A stretch of 64,000 nt of DNA from Exiguobacterium sp. s193 (GCF_018618755.1 NZ_JACSMR010000004.1:112752-176751); one strand, 5' to 3'; positions 17,718-27,480 are shown, counted from the first letter of the stretch. Numbers and translations: made by a program. Notes: generated from the letters alone by a model not told the origin.

Positions 17718-18590
17718 TCACTCCGGTTCCACATGAACATGGATATCATAGACACCGTACTCATCCGTCAGCGTGTCTTCGACTCGTGTTGCGATATCAT
17801 GGGCTTGATGAATGTTGAGCGTCGAGTTGACAAGAATCACGACATCGACGACTTCGTTATTACCATAGTTTCGTCCTTTGATCGACTTGATGCCTTTGAC
17901 ACCTTCGAGGTCAAAAATCACGTCTTCATACATCTTCAGCTTTTGTTCATCAAATCCATCGGTCAGTTCATGGGAAGCTTCCGAGAAAATATCCCATGCC
18001 GTTTTACAAATTAAGAAGCCGACGATGATCGCGGTCACGATATCGAGCCATGGCATCCCGAACTGTGAACCGATGATTCCGATCGCTGCCCCGATACTGA
18101 CCCAGGCATCTGACCGATTGTCTTTCGCTGCCGCCATGACAGCCTTGCTGTCAATTTCTTCAGACAGTTTGCGGTTATAACGGTAGACAAAATACATGAC
18201 CACTGCCGAACCGATCCCGACATATGCGGCGACGATATCTGGAGATTCTTGTTTTCCTTCAAATAAACTTGAAATCGTATCGATTAAGACTTGCAGACCA
18301 ACTGCCATCATAATGAAGGAAGCGACCATTGATGCGATCGTCTCACTTTTCCAGTGACCATATTTATGATTGTCATCTGCCGGACGACGGGAAATCCGTA
18401 ACCCGATCAAAACAGCGATCGATGCGATGATGTCTGTCGTATTGTTCAAACCATCCGCCCGTAAAGCGGCCGAATCCGCTGAATAACCAACGAACAGCTT
18501 AATTACGGATAATAGGATATAAGCTGCAATGCTAATCATCGCACCACGTTCGCCTCGTTTTAAATTTTCGAATTTTTGTTCATCCATCAT
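17718..18590 (-). CDS. Cation diffusion facilitator transporter (Mn-efflux type)
   Basis: 290 aa from ATG 18590; a GTG five codons upstream has no site. There are six transmembrane helices and a C-terminal ferredoxin-like cytoplasmic domain ending 'YDIHVHVEPE'. The TM2 metal site is 'ADGLNNTTD' and the TM5 site 'AAKDNRSDAW'. The DxNNxxD-type arrangement resembles manganese exporters of the MneP/MneS group rather than the zinc HxxxD type. It probably exports Mn(II) by proton antiport; the metal is inferred from the motif. Confidence 0.88.
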   Translation of the reverse strand: MMDEQKFENLKRGERGAMISIAAYILLSVIKLFVGYSADSAALRADGLNNTTDIIASIAVLIGLRISRRPADDNHKYGHWKSETIASMVASFIMMAVGLQVLIDTISSLFEGKQESPDIVAAYVGIGSAVVMYFVYRYNRKLSEEIDSKAVMAAAKDNRSDAWVSIGAAIGIIGSQFGMPWLDIVTAIIVGFLICKTAWDIFSEASHELTDGFDEQKLKMYEDVIFDLEGVKGIKSIKGRNYGNNEVVDVVILVNSTLNIHQAHDIATRVEDTLTDEYGVYDIHVHVEPE

Positions 18591-18893
18591 TCCGTCCGCC
18601 CCCACTTACTTGCTTAATTCCGAAAACTTATCGTAGCAGTTCAATGCAAGTGGGTCTAGAGAAATCATTTTGTTTATAACTAGATAATTAATCAATTACC
18701 AATTTTGTTTCCTATAAGCAAACTATCTTAATGCTTCATAAATCACGGTTTTCACATACTAAAACCGCTTACACTTGACGAGAAACCAACTTTTTTGCAG
18801 GAATTTCTTCATCAAAAAAAGCATAATTCGTGCATCTTCGTACCGGAGTCAGTAGACTAAAGACAAACGATCATACTATAGGGGGAATTACAC

Positions 18894-19217
18894 ATGAGTA
18901 ACTACATCAAGAGCGAAGACACGTTTAAAGAACTAATCGCAAGCGAAACACCGGTCATCATCAAGTTCGAAGCCGACTGGTGCCCGGACTGCAAACGGAT
19001 GGACTACTTCATGCCGGACGTCGAAGCTCAATTCAAAGAACTTCCAATCTATACAATCGATAAAGATGAGTTCCCGGAAATCGCATCCGATAATGTCGTC
19101 ATGGGAATTCCAAGTTTACTCGTTTTCCAAAACAACGAGAAGCTCGGCCACTTGCATAGCGCCAACGCAAAAACACCAGGAGAAGTGACAGACTTCCTCA
19201 AAAAGAACTTCAACTAA
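18894..19217 (+). CDS. Thioredoxin-family protein
   Basis: 107 aa, one thioredoxin fold with active site Trp29-Cys30-Pro31-Asp32-Cys33 (WCPDC instead of WCGPC) and the cis-proline loop 'MGIPSLLVF'. It is cytoplasmic with no signal peptide, and resembles YtpP-type proteins thought to act in bacillithiol or thiol redox control. It is monocistronic. The 288-bp gap upstream holds its promoter region; I see no other feature in it. Confidence 0.88.
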   Translation: MSNYIKSEDTFKELIASETPVIIKFEADWCPDCKRMDYFMPDVEAQFKELPIYTIDKDEFPEIASDNVVMGIPSLLVFQNNEKLGHLHSANAKTPGEVTDFLKKNFN

Positions 19218-19224
19218 GCGCATG

Positions 19225-19262
19225 AAGCCCCACTTTCCTCAATGGAAAGCGGGGCTTTTTTT
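19225..19262 (+). terminator. Terminator of the thioredoxin gene
   Basis: AAGCCCC-ACTTTCC / GGAAAG-CGGGGCTT followed by a T-run. The stop codon of the convergent Excalibur protein gene lies in the T-run. Confidence 0.8.
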
Positions 19263-19560
19263 AGCGTTCGCAGGCGATGCCGTCTTTGTCGCGGTCTTTT
19301 GACTTATTGAGATTATATGTCGCTAAGCTGACATGTTGGGTGTACTTTGTTTTCTTATAGATTGCTTTCCCATTTTTATCGTAACCCGTTCGGTTTTTCA
19401 AACCCTTTTTCTTCGAGACGCCGCCTTTGTACGTTTTTTGCATGTCCGTACAATTTTTAAACGCCTTCGCCTTAGTCGCTGCGTCACTTTGACCAGATGT
19501 AGCACTAAGTAATGAAATACTAAGTACACCTGTCATGACGATCTTTAATGCTTTTTTCAT
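19261..19560 (-). CDS. Secreted Excalibur-domain protein
   Basis: 99 aa with a signal peptide (MKKALKIVMTGVLSISLLSATSGQSDA) followed by one Excalibur domain that starts 'KAFKNCTDMQKTY' and ends with the calcium-binding 'DRDKDGIACE'. The two cysteines frame the domain as usual. It is extracellular, and the domain is common at the end of cell-wall nucleases and binding proteins. Here it stands alone. Confidence 0.88.
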   Translation of the reverse strand: MKKALKIVMTGVLSISLLSATSGQSDAATKAKAFKNCTDMQKTYKGGVSKKKGLKNRTGYDKNGKAIYKKTKYTQHVSLATYNLNKSKDRDKDGIACER

Positions 19561-19682
19561 CCGTCTACCTCCTTTTCTAAAAAACCAAATTTTAGTGATA
19601 ATTTGATTATAGTAGATTTCTTTAGAAATAGTTTCCTATTTTTAAATTTTAGAGATATGACTGATCCGACAGTTCAAAAGAC

Positions 19683-19723
19683 AAAGAAAGACCCGCTTCG
19701 TTATGAAGCGGGTCTTTCTTTTT
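19683..19723. terminator. Terminator
   Basis: AAAGAAAGACCCGCTTC / GAAGCGGGTCTTTCTTT with a four-base loop, downstream of the 19733-20206 gene. Confidence 0.8.
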
Positions 19724-19732
19724 AATTACTAC

Positions 19733-20206
19733 TTAGTAACGTAACCGCTCAATCTTGATTTTCTTATACCGTAGGCTTAGACCGAAGGCGATCAATATAT
19801 AGAGAAAACCGATTAAAAATGAAAACTCACCATATGGAATTGCAGTAAAGGCATTCCAACCAAACATCGGCACGATAAACAGAACATACAGTGGATATTG
19901 GATTCCTGACATAATGTCAAACCACGTCTGATCCCAGAGATGATTTTCAAACAGTGTAATCAAATAGACGACCATCCCGCCGATGAAACCAAAGCGAAGG
20001 TAGTTAAACAGAAAACGGATGAGCGACGTGTTTTCAAGGATGAGGATTGATCCCATTAAGAAAGCAAACCAGCCAATCGACGTAAGAATTTGTACTATAC
20101 CAATCGAACCATCCGGATAAATTCCGGCTGGCCAGCCGTTCAACGCAATCGAAACGATTAATAGCGTACAAAAAAGTACGAGATAAGACTTTGTTCCCTT
20201 CGGCAT
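19733..20206 (-). CDS. Four-helix membrane protein of unknown function
   Basis: 157 aa from ATG 20206, which has GGAGGA at good spacing; a TTG two codons earlier is too close. Four hydrophobic segments are visible (~7-27, ~35-58, ~70-86, ~105-147 in part). There is no recognisable motif and the C-terminus is short and basic. Single gene. Confidence 0.65.
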   Translation of the reverse strand: MPKGTKSYLVLFCTLLIVSIALNGWPAGIYPDGSIGIVQILTSIGWFAFLMGSILILENTSLIRFLFNYLRFGFIGGMVVYLITLFENHLWDQTWFDIMSGIQYPLYVLFIVPMFGWNAFTAIPYGEFSFLIGFLYILIAFGLSLRYKKIKIERLRY

Positions 20207-20306
20207 TTTCAAATTCCTCCATTACTTTTACTTTTGATATAAAATAGTATTCGCTATCCCCACCGTTAAACCTTCCATAAAAAGTAAAAATATTTAATTT
20301 TAAAAC

Positions 20307-20338
20307 AAACAAGCCCCGACGCAGGTCAGGACTTGTTT
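20307..20338 (-). terminator. Terminator of the glucan-utilisation operon
   Basis: AAACAAGCCCCGAC / GTCAGGACTTGTTT with two G-T pairs and a four-base loop, directly after the GH16 stop. Confidence 0.75.
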
Positions 20339-20341
20339 GGC

Positions 20342-22735
20342 TTATTTCACTTCTAGTCGTACCTCATCAATCATGATGTCATGCGCCGCAAACGGTGAGC
20401 CTGCCGCTTTTCCCATCAAGAACTTCAATCCGGCTGTATCGTCTTGCCCAAGTGTAAAGTCAAACTGATACGTTTTCGCTTCTTCCCCAAGTTCGACGAC
20501 CTGACTGAAGTATCGTGTATACGCCGCATTTTCGACCGTCACTTCGAGTGGTCGTGCAACCGTCGACGATGCTTTAAACGTTAACTGGTACGTCTGTCCT
20601 TTAACGAGCGCTAAGTTGCCTTGTTCCAGTAGGACGCCCCATGGCTCTTGCCCTTCTGAAGCAATCGCAATTTTTGCTGCCTCATTAACGGTTGAAACGA
20701 CCGCTTGCGCGTCATAATGGACGTATGAACTCCAGAAGTTCAGCCCGTCCGAAAACGAACCATTTTTCAGCGGTGAACGGTCGACTTCGACCGGTGTGAC
20801 ATCAATCAACTCGACGTCATCGAGTGTCACTTCACCTTTTGCTAATCCGAAGTTGAACTGGAGTTGACTGTTCAAATCCGTCGCTTGTGTCATTGTGAAT
20901 GGAATTTCAACGGTTGTTGCCTGTTTGGTCAACGGCACGTCATGCGTCGGCAAGTACGCTGTTGTTCCGTCCTCATTTGTCGCCTTGACTTGAATTTGTT
21001 TAACCCGCTTGCTATCCGCCTTGAAGCGAAGTACATACTGATGGTTTTCTTGCAGTTGGACACCACGTTGCGTCAGCGTCGCCGGTTGTCCCTTTTTCGT
21101 CTGTGCTTTTGCTTTAAATGTAAAGTCACGTGTCACCGGGTCGACCGATCCCGTTCCTTTGGTCTGACCGACATCAAACTGCCAGTACGTCAAACGGTCC
21201 ATCGCCCCTTGGTCAAACGTTCCGTTATAGATCTGATTGCCGTCCGGTAAAGCTGGTTTTGTTGCCGTTTCATCGATTTCGCCGCGTGGAATTTGTTCAA
21301 CACGGACGTTGCCGATTTTGACGCCGGCTTGTGCAAGACCTAAATTGAATTCAAGTCGTGCCGCAAGATCTGTTTCTGCTGCCATATCGAATGTGAAAGT
21401 ATGCCGTTTGACGGTTGGCGTCAAATCGATGACTTCTTCATTCGAATATTTCGTGTAGCCCCGTTCTGCCCCACCGCCGACTTTGGCGACGATTGTCCGT
21501 GCCTGTTCACTGCTTGCGTCAAAGCTGACTTCGTAGCGTCCGCCTTGGGCGAGGGAAACCTTTTGAATCAACTGGTGGGCGTAGTTTTGTGCCCCCGGTT
21601 GGTCAATCGTGACGCTAGCGAATCGGCTTCCGTCCTGCTCCGTCACGTCGACCGATCCCGTGCCGCCAAAGTCAGGCAACGTCACATAGTTCCAGTAGGT
21701 CGGATCAAGTGTCTGCGCGCCGTCCGTAATCGTCTTAATCGCTTTTTCGTACGCTTGATCATAGACGAGGTTACCATCTTCAAGTGGTTGCTTCGCCCCG
21801 TCCGGTAACGTCACGTCTTCATAGACCGGTTCGACCGGTTCCCGGTAAGCGCGGTTCTTCAGGTCATAGACCCGGACGTAATCGACTTCCATCTCAGCCG
21901 GGAACTTCGTCGTCGCGTCGACTTCCCCGTCGAACCAGCCGCCGACTGCGAGGTTCATCACGAGATAGAAGTTTTGGTCGAACGGTGCCGGATAACTGTA
22001 GTTCGTCGCCGTATTTTTTCCTTTGCTGTACCAATCGTTTTGTGTCTGATAGAGGTTTCCATCCACGTACCAACGGAGTTCACCCGGCTCCCACTCGACG
22101 GCATATGTATGCCACTGGTCAATTCGCTCACCTTCCGGGAAATGATAATCTTTGCCGGTATATTTATTGTTCGGCCAATTTTCGCCGTAATGGATCGTCC
22201 CCGCGACCTTTTCAGGCTGACTGCCCCAAGATTCCATCACATCGATTTCACCGGATGATGCCCAGGCACCGTACTTGTCTTGCTCCGGCAACATCCAAAA
22301 TGCCGGCCACAGTCCTTTTCCCGTCGGCAGCTTCGCTTTGATTTCGTAACGGCCGTACGTCTTGCTGAACAATCCCTTTGTCTTCAATTTTGCCGAAGTG
22401 TAGTCATAACTTCCGAAGGCGTCCGTCGTCTTTTCCTGTTTTGCGCGGATGACAAGTTTTCCGTCACGGATGAAGGCATTGTCTTTTTTGTCAGTGTAAT
22501 ATTGTTTTTCGTTATTTCCCCACCCGGATGACACCCCGTTGCCGTCCGCATCGACAATCCAGTTTCCCGTATCATAGTTCCACTTCGTCCGGTCGAGTTG
22601 TCGTTTCGTAAACTCATCCGACCAAACCACTTTCCATTTCGTATTGTCTTTCTTGTCTGCTTTTTCAGCATGCCCCGTCCCGGCATAAGATAAAACTAAA
22701 CCTGTCCCTAGTGCAATCGCGAACCATTTCTTCAT
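20342..22735 (-). CDS. Secreted GH16 beta-glucanase with C-terminal carbohydrate-binding modules
   Basis: 797 aa with a signal peptide (1-~23). The GH16 catalytic domain (~33-290) has the ExDxxE active site as Glu163-Ile-Asp165-Val-Met-Glu168 inside 'SSGEIDVMESWG'; the extra Met residue is typical of laminarinase-type (endo-1,3-beta-glucanase) enzymes. Three related ~150-aa beta-sandwich modules follow, each opening with '...NG.F..GL..W' or 'YNGTFDQGAMDRLTYW', as in CBM4/9-like modules. It degrades beta-1,3 or mixed-linkage glucans outside the cell, supplying oligosaccharides to the adjacent ABC importer. It has its own AAGGAGG site, but an intrinsic terminator lies between it and the GH1 gene. 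Confidence 0.9.
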   Translation of the reverse strand: MKKWFAIALGTGLVLSYAGTGHAEKADKKDNTKWKVVWSDEFTKRQLDRTKWNYDTGNWIVDADGNGVSSGWGNNEKQYYTDKKDNAFIRDGKLVIRAKQEKTTDAFGSYDYTSAKLKTKGLFSKTYGRYEIKAKLPTGKGLWPAFWMLPEQDKYGAWASSGEIDVMESWGSQPEKVAGTIHYGENWPNNKYTGKDYHFPEGERIDQWHTYAVEWEPGELRWYVDGNLYQTQNDWYSKGKNTATNYSYPAPFDQNFYLVMNLAVGGWFDGEVDATTKFPAEMEVDYVRVYDLKNRAYREPVEPVYEDVTLPDGAKQPLEDGNLVYDQAYEKAIKTITDGAQTLDPTYWNYVTLPDFGGTGSVDVTEQDGSRFASVTIDQPGAQNYAHQLIQKVSLAQGGRYEVSFDASSEQARTIVAKVGGGAERGYTKYSNEEVIDLTPTVKRHTFTFDMAAETDLAARLEFNLGLAQAGVKIGNVRVEQIPRGEIDETATKPALPDGNQIYNGTFDQGAMDRLTYWQFDVGQTKGTGSVDPVTRDFTFKAKAQTKKGQPATLTQRGVQLQENHQYVLRFKADSKRVKQIQVKATNEDGTTAYLPTHDVPLTKQATTVEIPFTMTQATDLNSQLQFNFGLAKGEVTLDDVELIDVTPVEVDRSPLKNGSFSDGLNFWSSYVHYDAQAVVSTVNEAAKIAIASEGQEPWGVLLEQGNLALVKGQTYQLTFKASSTVARPLEVTVENAAYTRYFSQVVELGEEAKTYQFDFTLGQDDTAGLKFLMGKAAGSPFAAHDIMIDEVRLEVK

Positions 22736-22753
22736 CTAAAATCCTCCTTTGAC

Positions 22754-22791
22754 AAAAAACAGGCAAGACCGATGTAATTCGACCTTGCCTG
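22754..22791 (-). terminator. Intra-operon terminator between GH1 and GH16
   Basis: CAGGCAAG / CTTGCCTG arms around GATGTAATTCG, followed by TTTTTT on the minus strand. It fills the 64-bp gap between the two glycosidase genes, so part of the transcription should stop before GH16. Confidence 0.65.
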
Positions 22792-22799
22792 CGACTGGG

Positions 22800-24146
22800 T
22801 TACGCTTCCTGTGAGAGTGCTGCTTTATGTGTCTGGATGACATCGGCATACCAATGCGCGCTGTCCTTCCATGTCCGTTCCTGTGTTTCGAAATCGACAT
22901 AGATGATGCCGAATCGTTTGTCGTATCCGAAGCTCCACTCGAAGTTATCGAGCAGCGACCAAAGGTAGTAGCCTTCGATGTTCATTCCCTCTTCGTTCAA
23001 GTCGGAGACCGCTTGCAAGTGTTGCGCAACATAGTCGATCCGGTTTTGGTCATGGATACGGCCGTCGACGAGTTGATCGTCGAACGCTGCCCCGTTCTCC
23101 GTGATGAAAATCGGGAGTGACGTATATTCCGCGCGGAGACGGCGAATTAACTCTTTGAACTCGTTTGGTGCGATGTCCCAGCCCATGCCCGTCTTGTCGT
23201 AGTCCGAGTACGCATCTTTGTGCAGGAAGTCATTCGCGGCACTGAACTCAACTAAGTTCCGGCTGTAGAAGTTGATCCCGAAGAAGTCACAGGCGACCGA
23301 AATCGTTGCCATGTCGCCTTCTTGGATGAAGTCATACGTATGGACGTATTTCGAGAACAGGTTCATCATGTCGACCGGATACTGTCCCTTGAAGATTGGG
23401 TCGAGGAACCAGCGATTGGCGTACCCGTCGGCGTTGTTCATCGCCAACTGATCATTGACGGAATCCGTCTTCGCGTACTTCGGCGCGAGATTCAACGTGA
23501 TGCCGATTGGTGTCGCCGATTTGAACTCCCCTTTGAGCAGTTCGACCGCTTTTCCGTGTGACAACAGCATGTGGTGAACGGCACGGACCGCTTCGTTCAT
23601 GTCCGTGTGACCTGGTGCATGGTGTCCGAGGTGGTAGCTGAGGAAACCGGCACACCACGGTTCATTGTGTGTGATCCACGAATCGACGATGCCGTCGAGT
23701 TCTTCGAAGCAGACACGGGCGAAGTCAAGGAACCAGTCGACCGAGTCACGGTTGACCCAGCCGCCCTCGTCATATGCCCACATCGGTAAATCCCAGTGGT
23801 AGAGCGTGACGGCCGGTTTGATCCCTTCCTCGCGTAAGCGTGTCGCGAGTGTTTTGTAAAATGCCATGCCTTCCGGATTGTATTGACCTTTAGCCGGGAA
23901 GATCCGTGGCCAGGCAATCGAGAAGCGGTACGTGTCGACACCAAGTTTTTTGATATGCTGGATGTCTTCTTCAAACCGGTGGTAATGGTCGCAGGCGACA
24001 TCACCATTGTGTTTTTCAAACACTTTTCCGTCCGTATCGCAGAACGTATCCCAAATTGATGGTGTCCGTCCCCCCTCGTCGTGTGCGCCCTCGATTTGAT
24101 ACGAAGACGTGGCCGTTCCGAAGACGAAGTTTGGTGCAAATTTCAT
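22800..24146 (-). CDS. GH1 beta-glucosidase
   Basis: 448 aa with no signal peptide, so cytoplasmic. The acid/base is Glu162 in 'THNEP' and the nucleophile is Glu350 in 'ITENG'; 'FGTATSSYQIEGA' is the N-terminal family signature. It hydrolyses imported beta-linked gluco-oligosaccharides to glucose. It does not look like a 6-phospho-glycosidase context, because uptake is by an ABC transporter and not a PTS. It follows the second permease gene by about 26 bp. Confidence 0.93.
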   Translation of the reverse strand: MKFAPNFVFGTATSSYQIEGAHDEGGRTPSIWDTFCDTDGKVFEKHNGDVACDHYHRFEEDIQHIKKLGVDTYRFSIAWPRIFPAKGQYNPEGMAFYKTLATRLREEGIKPAVTLYHWDLPMWAYDEGGWVNRDSVDWFLDFARVCFEELDGIVDSWITHNEPWCAGFLSYHLGHHAPGHTDMNEAVRAVHHMLLSHGKAVELLKGEFKSATPIGITLNLAPKYAKTDSVNDQLAMNNADGYANRWFLDPIFKGQYPVDMMNLFSKYVHTYDFIQEGDMATISVACDFFGINFYSRNLVEFSAANDFLHKDAYSDYDKTGMGWDIAPNEFKELIRRLRAEYTSLPIFITENGAAFDDQLVDGRIHDQNRIDYVAQHLQAVSDLNEEGMNIEGYYLWSLLDNFEWSFGYDKRFGIIYVDFETQERTWKDSAHWYADVIQTHKAALSQEA

Positions 24147-24172
24147 ACGCGTACTCCCCTTTAGCTAACAGA

Positions 24173-25093
24173 TTATTCTTTGACGGCACCAGCTGAGATG
24201 CTGCTGACGATGTATTTTGATAGGAACAAGAAAGCGATCATGATTGGGACGACGGAAATCGCGATTCCGAGATAAAGTGACCCTAAGTTTTCTGCGACTT
24301 GTGAACCTTTTAAGAAGCCCATCAAGACCGGTAACGTGTATTTTTCTGGTGAGAACAACAGGACGAGCGGCATGATGTAGTTGTTCCATGAGCCGATGAA
24401 CGTAAAGATCGACATCGTTGCGATTGCCGGCATCATCATTGGCAAGGCGATCGTATGGAAGATGCGCATTTCGCTCGCGCCATCCATCCGTGCCGCCTCA
24501 ATCAAACTCGGGTGCATGACTGTCTGCAAGTACTGACGGACGAAGAAGACCGTGAACGGACTGGCAATCGCCGGAACGATCAGCGGGATGAAGCTGTCGA
24601 GCAACCCTAAATTTTTGCTGAGTTCGTAAAACCCGATCAATCCGAGTTGCCCCGGAATCATCATCATGACAAGCATGAAGACAAACAGGACGTTTTTTCC
24701 TTTGAACTGGTAGAAGGCAAATCCGAACGCTGTCATCGCTGAGAAGTAACCCGATAGGACGGTGACGAGGACGGCGATGATCAGACTGTTCTTGAACCCG
24801 GACCAGATGTTGACGTATGAACTTAGCGCCGCGTAGTTTTCAGCGAGCGAGTTGCCGGGAATCAAGGAGAAACCAGACAGGACTTCTTCGTTTGAACGGG
24901 TCGCGTTGATGATCATCATCAAAAACGGGATGATACAAGCGATCGTCAAGGCAATCAGGCCGACATAGATGAGGCTCTTGCCGAACCAGGCTTTTTTCTG
25001 TTTCGGTGGTGTCAACTTAAGCGGACGTTCTGAACGGTCCGGTTGTTCTTCCGTTTGCGGCACGATCCGCCGTGCTTCTGCATTTCGTTCCAT
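24173..25093 (-). CDS. Sugar ABC transporter permease (MalG-like)
   Basis: 306 aa: a ~35-residue hydrophilic N-terminal extension, then six transmembrane helices. The EAA loop 'EAARMDGASEMRIFHTIALPMMMP' that contacts the ATPase is intact (residues ~195-220). It pairs with the permease at 25097-25993, from which it is separated by only three bases. No ATPase subunit is encoded nearby, so a shared MsmX-type ATPase elsewhere must energise it. Confidence 0.92.
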   Translation of the reverse strand: MERNAEARRIVPQTEEQPDRSERPLKLTPPKQKKAWFGKSLIYVGLIALTIACIIPFLMMIINATRSNEEVLSGFSLIPGNSLAENYAALSSYVNIWSGFKNSLIIAVLVTVLSGYFSAMTAFGFAFYQFKGKNVLFVFMLVMMMIPGQLGLIGFYELSKNLGLLDSFIPLIVPAIASPFTVFFVRQYLQTVMHPSLIEAARMDGASEMRIFHTIALPMMMPAIATMSIFTFIGSWNNYIMPLVLLFSPEKYTLPVLMGFLKGSQVAENLGSLYLGIAISVVPIMIAFLFLSKYIVSSISAGAVKE

Positions 25094-25096
25094 CGG

Positions 25097-25993
25097 TCAG
25101 GCTCCTTTCGGTGAACGTTCTTTTCGGAACATCCCTTTGAAGACGATGATTGAAAAGACGAGCGTGATAGCAAACAATCCATATGCGACAGCAGCAGCGT
25201 AGCCATAGTTGTTGTATTTAAAGGCTTGGTTGTAGAGATAAAGGACCATCGTGTTCAGGGCACCATCTGGCGCACCGACACCGTCCGTGATCAACATCGG
25301 GAGATCAAACAGTTGTAATCCACCGATCAGTGACGTGATCATGATGTACAGTAAAATCGGTTTTAACAGCGGCAATGTGATCCGCGAGAAGATTTGCCAG
25401 CGTGTCGCACCATCAATCAAGGCAGCTTCGAAATAATCTTTCGAGATTCCAGATACGCCAGCCATGACGACGATGAACGAGTGACCGAGCCACATCCAGG
25501 TCAGGATGAGCGAGACGGAAATCTGTGCTGTGACCGGTTGTGTCAACCAGTTGATTGGGTCGGAAATGATTCCGATTTTCATCAACATCATATTGAGTGA
25601 TCCATGCTGCCAGTCGAGTAAAATCCCGAACAATAGGGCAACCGAGCTGATCGTGATTAAGTTCGGTAAGTAGAACGTCGCCCGGAAGAAGGCGAGCCCT
25701 TTTAATTTCAACTGTAAATCCGAGAACAATAAGGCGAGTAACAACGCTCCGCCGATTTGTAAGAGGAAGTTCAGTCCCCAAATCTTAATCGTATTGAAGA
25801 AGGCTTCAATGAAGTACGTATCTCCGAGCAAACGCGTATAGTTCGCGAGTCCGACGAGTTGTTCGCCTTCTGCGCCTGTATAGTTCGTGAAGCTGTAATA
25901 GAACGTCAACGCGACCGGATAGATGCTGAAGATCAAGAAGACGATCCAAAACGGTGCAATGAACAGATAACCATGGCGATCGAGTTTTTTCAC
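25097..25993 (-). CDS. Sugar ABC transporter permease (MalF-like)
   Basis: 298 aa, six transmembrane helices, EAA loop 'EAALIDGATRWQIFSRITLPLLKP'. It is the first permease of the oligosaccharide importer, located right after the binding-protein gene and immediately before its partner. Confidence 0.92.
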   Translation of the reverse strand: MKKLDRHGYLFIAPFWIVFLIFSIYPVALTFYYSFTNYTGAEGEQLVGLANYTRLLGDTYFIEAFFNTIKIWGLNFLLQIGGALLLALLFSDLQLKLKGLAFFRATFYLPNLITISSVALLFGILLDWQHGSLNMMLMKIGIISDPINWLTQPVTAQISVSLILTWMWLGHSFIVVMAGVSGISKDYFEAALIDGATRWQIFSRITLPLLKPILLYIMITSLIGGLQLFDLPMLITDGVGAPDGALNTMVLYLYNQAFKYNNYGYAAAVAYGLFAITLVFSIIVFKGMFRKERSPKGA

Positions 25994-26053
25994 AGGTCAA
26001 ACCCCTTTCTTAAACAAGAAGAGGTAGGGCGAGGTCCGCCCCACCTAGTCTCC

Positions 26054-27361
26054 TTATTCCGGTACTTTGACGTCCGGATACGCATTTTTGACTTTTTTGT
26101 AGAATTCAGCAAGTGCTTCGTCTTTTGATTTTTTGCCTTGGACGTATTCCATGACTGACGCACCGTATAATGTATCGAGCTGCTGGTCGTACTTCGTCAC
26201 GATACCTGGTGTGATCTTGTCTGCTTGATCGAGGAAGAACTCATAGTTGTTCTGTCCGCCGAGGAACTCATCTTTGAAGTCTGTTTTGATTTTGTCGGTA
26301 ACTGGTGTGTATGCAAGGACGTCACCTGTTTCTTTCGCCCAATCCGTCAAGAACTCTTCGTCTTGCGTCATCATTTTGACGAAATCATATGCAAGTTTTT
26401 GTTTCTTCGAATCTTTGTAGACACCTAACCATGTACCGCCCCAGAAGTATGGGCTCGGTCCGCTTGTGACTGCCCAGTCACCCGCTGATTTCTTCGCATT
26501 TTCTTTTAAGACACTGTGTAAGCCCCATGTTGGAAGGACATACGAGAAGATTTCTGTTTCGGTTTCTTTACCGTTTTCTTTGACTTTGACCGGCTTATCC
26601 ATCCCTGCGAACCATGATGGTGACCACTCTGGCGCAAGTGCTGTGTATTGTTTTGTCCGTAATTCTTTTGCGTAATCCATGTAGTTCTTCTTGTCTTCTG
26701 TCAAGACGAGCTCTTGCTTATCGTTGACCCAGGCCTGAGGATCATTACCTTGTGCGAACCAACGGATTGAACCTTCATCCGGGAACATTTTGTAGCCTTT
26801 GCCTTTCATCTTCTCAGCGACATCGAAGACGCCGTCCATCGAGTTCATCATCGCGCCGACTTCTTTTGGATCATCCGTACCGAGGACTTTTTTCGCGATG
26901 CTCCGTTTGTAGTAGACGCCACCTGGTGTCGTTTGCCATGACAGGGCACGCACATTACCGTCTTTGTCTTTCCCCATGTCATAGACATACGGGATATAGT
27001 CGTCTTTGACTTCGCCTGCGTTAAACGGTTTTTCAGATAAGTTCGCCCAGTAACCGGCATCGACCCATTGTTTCAAGAAGGCGATTTCACCAGTGAAGAT
27101 ATCCGGTGCACCGACGCCGCTCTCAAGTGCCGGTTTCAGCTTCGTCGGGTAGTCCGCGATCGGAACGATCGTCAACTCGACTTTGACATCATTTTTCGCT
27201 TCGAACTCTTTGATCGGTTCTTTTAACTCATCCGTGAATGACCAGATTTTCAAGACTTGTTTGCCGCCGCTCGTTTTTTCCTCTTCGCCGCCTGAACATC
27301 CTGCTAAAACGCTTGCCGTTAATGCGCCGACTGTTAATACGCTGACTAATTTCTTCTTCAT
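26054..27361 (-). CDS. Sugar-binding lipoprotein of the ABC importer
   Basis: 435 aa with a lipoprotein signal peptide and lipobox 'VLAGCSGG' (Cys22 or close), then the family 1 extracellular solute-binding fold ('LKIWSFTDELKEPIKEFEA', 'GVGAPDIFTGE'). It captures beta-gluco-oligosaccharides released by GH16 and delivers them to the permeases; the ligand is inferred from neighbours. It is the first gene of the operon after the operator region. Confidence 0.92.
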   Translation of the reverse strand: MKKKLVSVLTVGALTASVLAGCSGGEEEKTSGGKQVLKIWSFTDELKEPIKEFEAKNDVKVELTIVPIADYPTKLKPALESGVGAPDIFTGEIAFLKQWVDAGYWANLSEKPFNAGEVKDDYIPYVYDMGKDKDGNVRALSWQTTPGGVYYKRSIAKKVLGTDDPKEVGAMMNSMDGVFDVAEKMKGKGYKMFPDEGSIRWFAQGNDPQAWVNDKQELVLTEDKKNYMDYAKELRTKQYTALAPEWSPSWFAGMDKPVKVKENGKETETEIFSYVLPTWGLHSVLKENAKKSAGDWAVTSGPSPYFWGGTWLGVYKDSKKQKLAYDFVKMMTQDEEFLTDWAKETGDVLAYTPVTDKIKTDFKDEFLGGQNNYEFFLDQADKITPGIVTKYDQQLDTLYGASVMEYVQGKKSKDEALAEFYKKVKNAYPDVKVPE

Positions 27362-27430
27362 GTCATCCCATCCTTCTCGTCTGTTGGTAGTCCCCTAAGT
27401 AAGCGGTCTCATTTATTATCCAAAAATATC

Positions 27431-27444
27431 GAAAGCGCTTTCGT
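27431..27444. promoter_or_regulatory. LacI-type operator 1
   Basis: CGAAAGCGCTTTCG, a perfect 14-bp palindrome, 70 bp upstream of the binding-protein gene. It matches the site at 28595-28608. It is also close to a CcpA cre consensus, so both regulators could act. Confidence 0.8.
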
Positions 27445-27464
27445 AAATGGTCTGAAAAAAGTTC

Positions 27465-27480
27465 CGAAAGCCCTTTCGGA
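27465..27480. promoter_or_regulatory. LacI-type operator 2
   Basis: CCGAAAGCCCTTTCGG, perfect palindrome except for the central pair, centred 35 bp from operator 1. Two sites this close fit cooperative repression of the glucan operon. Confidence 0.7.
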
